This document shows positions 5,933 through 8,163 of a DNA stretch of 8,163 bases, piece after piece. Within the stretch, counting starts at the first letter, position 1; every line of letters starts with the position of its first letter. The notes beneath the pieces are model-generated. The model was not told the DNA's origin. It saw nothing but the letters and a program-made list of their open reading frames with translations, and ran no database searches. Both the position numbers and the translations under genes were made by a program. Source of the stretch: Dehalococcoidia bacterium. Lineage in GTDB: Bacteria > Chloroflexota > Dehalococcoidia > GIF9 > AB-539-J10. The DNA lies in assembly GCA_003562555.1 (NCBI GenBank), contig PWUO01000290.1, forward strand, positions 1 through 8,163, read 5' to 3'.

Positions 5933-7459
5933 TTGATTCTCTATACCCCTTTGGCGATAATGGGCGCGGTGATCGTCCCACTGATTCTGCTCATAGTGCT
6001 CTATCTGGCTTACTTCTCCAGAAACTACGCAACTCCCTCCTACCGCTATCTGACCAGCATGACTCTAAGCATGCTGGTCGCGTTCCTGGGTCTGCTATTT
6101 CTGATTGGTGGCTCCGCGGACTACTTCGACATCACTATGCGCACATTCGGAATCGGCGGGCAGCTCGGCTCCTGGCTCATCCTCAACAATCCTGGACCAA
6201 GGTGGTCGACAGCGCTCGTGAACGTGGGCGTGTTCGGATTCCTGCTGTTCATCTATGTCTTCGCGCTGTCAGTATCCCACGGTGGCGGACGACCTACGCT
6301 GCAGGTTCGTGACTGGGTGATCTTGGGCCTCTTGCTGCTTCAGCTTCTTCTCTACGATCCACACGTCTTTGTCGTTTTGGATACCCTTGGTGTGCACATG
6401 CCGCCAGTTCGGGAGTGGCTGAACCGAGTCGGGACCGTCGCGTTCAAGGTTCTGGATCTGACGGTCCTCTACGCGGCCTTCGCTATGCTCAACCGTTACC
6501 GGATCCACTTCCCGCAGAAGTTCTCATTAAGGCGTTCCACCGGGAAGTACCTGCTGGGCCTGCTTCCCACCTGCGCATTCTTCATCATTCTCTTCTACTG
6601 GTTTCCTCGGGTGGTACTCAAGACGACCCTCCTCGACCACGTATACCTGACCGACTTCACGCAGGTAGCGATTTCGGCGCCACTGCTCTGGGTCGTGTCG
6701 GTTCTCCTCGTCGTGAGTCACTCGATCCTGTTCGTCGTACTACTTCGTTCAGTGTCCGTCGAATCGTATTTCAGCACCCGTGAGATCCACATTCACTCTA
6801 CGGCTGAGCTGAGCGTGCGAGCGTTCTCCCATTCGATGAAGAACGACCTGATTGCGATTCTGGGTGAGTTAGACGCTATCCAGTCCGATTCCTCCGGCCC
6901 GAGCTCGACTGTGTCCCGAAGCCTGACGTCAATCCACCGTCATGCAAGACATGCGATGGATCGGCTCGAGGACCTGTCACACAAAGTGAAGTTCATTGGG
7001 CTGACGCTCCAGCGCGTCACGCTGGCGGAGACGGTCAAGGCTGCGATGAGCCAGCTCCAGTTCCGTGGTATCGATGTCTCAGTGGAGACCGGAAGCGCAG
7101 AAGTCGAAGTACTGGTTGATGTTCGTCATATGGAAGACGTGTTCTACAATCTGCTACAAAACGCGGTCGGGGCTGTGTGCGACACGCGTTCGCCTCGAAT
7201 AACAGTTCGAATTGCCCGCCAGACAGGCTGGGCCATCGCGACCGTAACTGACAACGGCCGGGGGATTGCTCCAGAGAGTATCGAGAGCATTTTTGTTCCG
7301 TTCTTTACCACTGGCAATACCTCAACAAACTGGGGCGTTGGACTCTCATACTGCAGGCGGGTGATCCAGGCTCACGAAGGGGAGATACTCGTCGACTCGA
7401 CTCCCGGACGCGGCTCAACGTTCACAGTGATGCTGCCGGTCGTCGGTAGATGCGAATGA
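5933..7459 (+). CDS. Membrane sensor histidine kinase with about seven transmembrane segments
   Basis: This is an inner-membrane signal-sensing kinase, up to 508 residues. The N-terminal half has about seven hydrophobic segments (near 7-28, 41-60, 96-116, 127-147, 165-185, 205-224 and 247-271) and no recognisable extracytoplasmic ligand domain. The transmitter follows. The H-box FSHSMKNDLIAIL carries the likely phospho-accepting His300. The N-box is FYNLLQNAVGAV (Asn410), G1 is TDNGRGI (439-445), the F-box is VPFFTT and G2 is WGVGLSYCRRV (about 467-477). All ATP-binding landmarks are intact. The start is unsure: the longest frame opens with TTG at 5933, without a well-spaced Shine-Dalgarno, and the ATG at 5960 would give 499 residues. 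It overlaps the regulator gene by ATGA. Its position opposite the sugar importer suggests control of uptake, which is inference. Confidence 0.9.
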   Translation: MILYTPLAIMGAVIVPLILLIVLYLAYFSRNYATPSYRYLTSMTLSMLVAFLGLLFLIGGSADYFDITMRTFGIGGQLGSWLILNNPGPRWSTALVNVGVFGFLLFIYVFALSVSHGGGRPTLQVRDWVILGLLLLQLLLYDPHVFVVLDTLGVHMPPVREWLNRVGTVAFKVLDLTVLYAAFAMLNRYRIHFPQKFSLRRSTGKYLLGLLPTCAFFIILFYWFPRVVLKTTLLDHVYLTDFTQVAISAPLLWVVSVLLVVSHSILFVVLLRSVSVESYFSTREIHIHSTAELSVRAFSHSMKNDLIAILGELDAIQSDSSGPSSTVSRSLTSIHRHARHAMDRLEDLSHKVKFIGLTLQRVTLAETVKAAMSQLQFRGIDVSVETGSAEVEVLVDVRHMEDVFYNLLQNAVGAVCDTRSPRITVRIARQTGWAIATVTDNGRGIAPESIESIFVPFFTTGNTSTNWGVGLSYCRRVIQAHEGEILVDSTPGRGSTFTVMLPVVGRCE

Positions 7460-8151
7460 TGAATAGACTTGACCTGATCAAAGTGTTCATAGTCGATGAT
7501 GTCGAGTCTCATCGCAGGAGGCTGATGCGCATTGTTGAGTCGGACGGTGCGCTGAGCGTGTCTGGAACCGCTTCAAGCGGACATGAGGCGGCGACCAAGG
7601 TGGCTCACAACCCGCCGGACATTGTGATGATGGATGTGGCGATGGAGCATCAGACTGCCGGCATCGAAGCAGCTCGGGTGATTAACCAGGCCAATCCCAA
7701 CGTTCGGGTCATCATACTTACAATTCATAACGATGAGAACGTCATACGCTCGGCTTTTCAGACCGGCGTCGTGGACTTTCTTCTCAAGAGCGAACCCGCA
7801 GACACTATCCTTGCCGCGATTCACTCGGCGATGCAAAATGCCTCACCACTCCGATCGTACGTAGCCTCTCGTTTGAGAACGGACTATCGACGGTCAACAC
7901 AGAACGAAGAACGCCTCAAGAAGACGATCAGACTGATGGCCGATCTAAGCCCTGCGGAGATCGCGATACTCCGACTGCTCCGAGAAGGGCGGAGACGACG
8001 AGAAGTGGCAGAGGCCCGATTTGTCTCCGAGGATACGGTGAAGAAGCAGATCAACTCCTTGCTCAAGAAATGCGGCAATAGGAGCACCAGGGAGCTCATC
8101 AACGAGCTTGAGGAGCTTGGTGTGTTCGCCGTTCTCAACGACATTGGATAG
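7456..8151 (+). CDS. NarL/FixJ-type response regulator with LuxR helix-turn-helix
   Basis: This is a cytosolic DNA-binding regulator phosphorylated by the adjacent kinase. Counting from the ATG at 7450, the receiver domain has the acidic pair Asp16-Asp17, phospho-acceptor Asp62 (IVMMDVAM), Thr91 and Lys113 (LLKSEP). A linker with charged residues leads to the LuxR-type domain at about 166-228 (LSPAEIAILRLLREG, then VSEDTVKKQINSLLKK). At 231-233 residues it is full length. The preferred start is 7456: it overlaps the kinase stop as ATGA and has GGTAG 6 nt upstream. The ATG at 7450, two codons earlier, has no fitting site. Tight overlap implies coupled translation in roughly fixed ratio with the kinase. 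The last 48 or so codons are duplicated in inverted orientation at the other end of the window. Confidence 0.94.
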   Translation: MMNRLDLIKVFIVDDVESHRRRLMRIVESDGALSVSGTASSGHEAATKVAHNPPDIVMMDVAMEHQTAGIEAARVINQANPNVRVIILTIHNDENVIRSAFQTGVVDFLLKSEPADTILAAIHSAMQNASPLRSYVASRLRTDYRRSTQNEERLKKTIRLMADLSPAEIAILRLLREGRRRREVAEARFVSEDTVKKQINSLLKKCGNRSTRELINELEELGVFAVLNDIG

Positions 8152-8163
8152 CGATCGTCCGCA
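8006..8163 (+). repeat. Right copy of the 158-bp inverted terminal repeat
   Basis: It covers the last 48 codons of the response-regulator gene, its TAG stop and 12 bases beyond. Bases 8043-8163 match 1-121 exactly in reverse complement, and 8006-8042 match 122-158 with five differences. Here it lies in an intact gene, so this copy is the parental or complete one. Confidence 0.9.

Noticed and set aside
1..8163. A complete linear replicon with terminal inverted repeats (telomere-like ends)
   Set aside because: The repeat is ordinary coding sequence of the regulator's C terminus, has no origin or replication gene nearby, and one copy is a gene fragment; a partial duplication or contig-end effect explains it better.
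1..8163. A circular element closed by matching ends
   Set aside because: The end match is inverted, not direct, so the ends cannot overlap to close a circle.

Overview
The window carries a carbohydrate ABC-importer operon on the minus strand and, divergent from it on the plus strand, a two-component system (histidine kinase plus NarL/LuxR-type response regulator). A group II intron is lodged inside the ABC operon, and the two window ends are inverted copies of each other. The DNA is moderately GC-rich bacterial coding sequence. The substrate-binding protein has a short Lys-Lys-Leu-rich signal peptide followed by a Gly/Ser/Thr/Glu-rich start of the mature protein, a style common in free-living spirochaetes. 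A spirochaete host is therefore a reasonable but unproven guess.

Layout, reading the minus-strand operon 5' to 3' (high to low coordinates): substrate-binding protein (5871-4615); a Rho-independent terminator hairpin (4600-4569); a group II intron of 1881 nt (4567-2687) with its own reverse transcriptase/maturase (4190-2844); a MalF/UgpA-type permease (2661-1768); a MalG/UgpE-type permease (1757-927); and an NAD-dependent epimerase/dehydrogenase (919-134). The last three genes are 10 and 7 nt apart and clearly form one transcription unit. No ATP-binding subunit is present, so the importer probably borrows an ATPase encoded elsewhere. On the plus strand, a membrane histidine kinase (from about 5933 to 7459) overlaps its response regulator (7456-8151) by the four bases ATGA.

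The intron is the most informative element. Its ends can be fixed from the sequence: a GTGCG 5' end directly after the T-tract of the terminator, a domain V with a CGC triad and a two-base bulge, a domain VI with a bulged A seven nt from the 3' end, and a 7-bp EBS1/IBS1 match. Insertion immediately downstream of a terminator hairpin is the known habit of group IIC introns. Here the terminator lies inside an operon, between the binding-protein gene and the permeases, so the intron affects a spot where read-through sets permease levels. The maturase reading frame has an apparent one-base frameshift near its C terminus.

The first 158 bases are an inverted, partial copy of the 3' end of the response-regulator gene at the right end. 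The first 121 bases are identical and the next 37 carry five differences. The copy is fused to the 3' end of the epimerase gene. This may be a real partial duplication, or it may partly reflect a contig ending on a shared repeat. The likely working model is that the kinase/regulator pair senses a signal and controls the neighbouring sugar importer, with the epimerase acting on the imported sugar. That link rests on gene position only.
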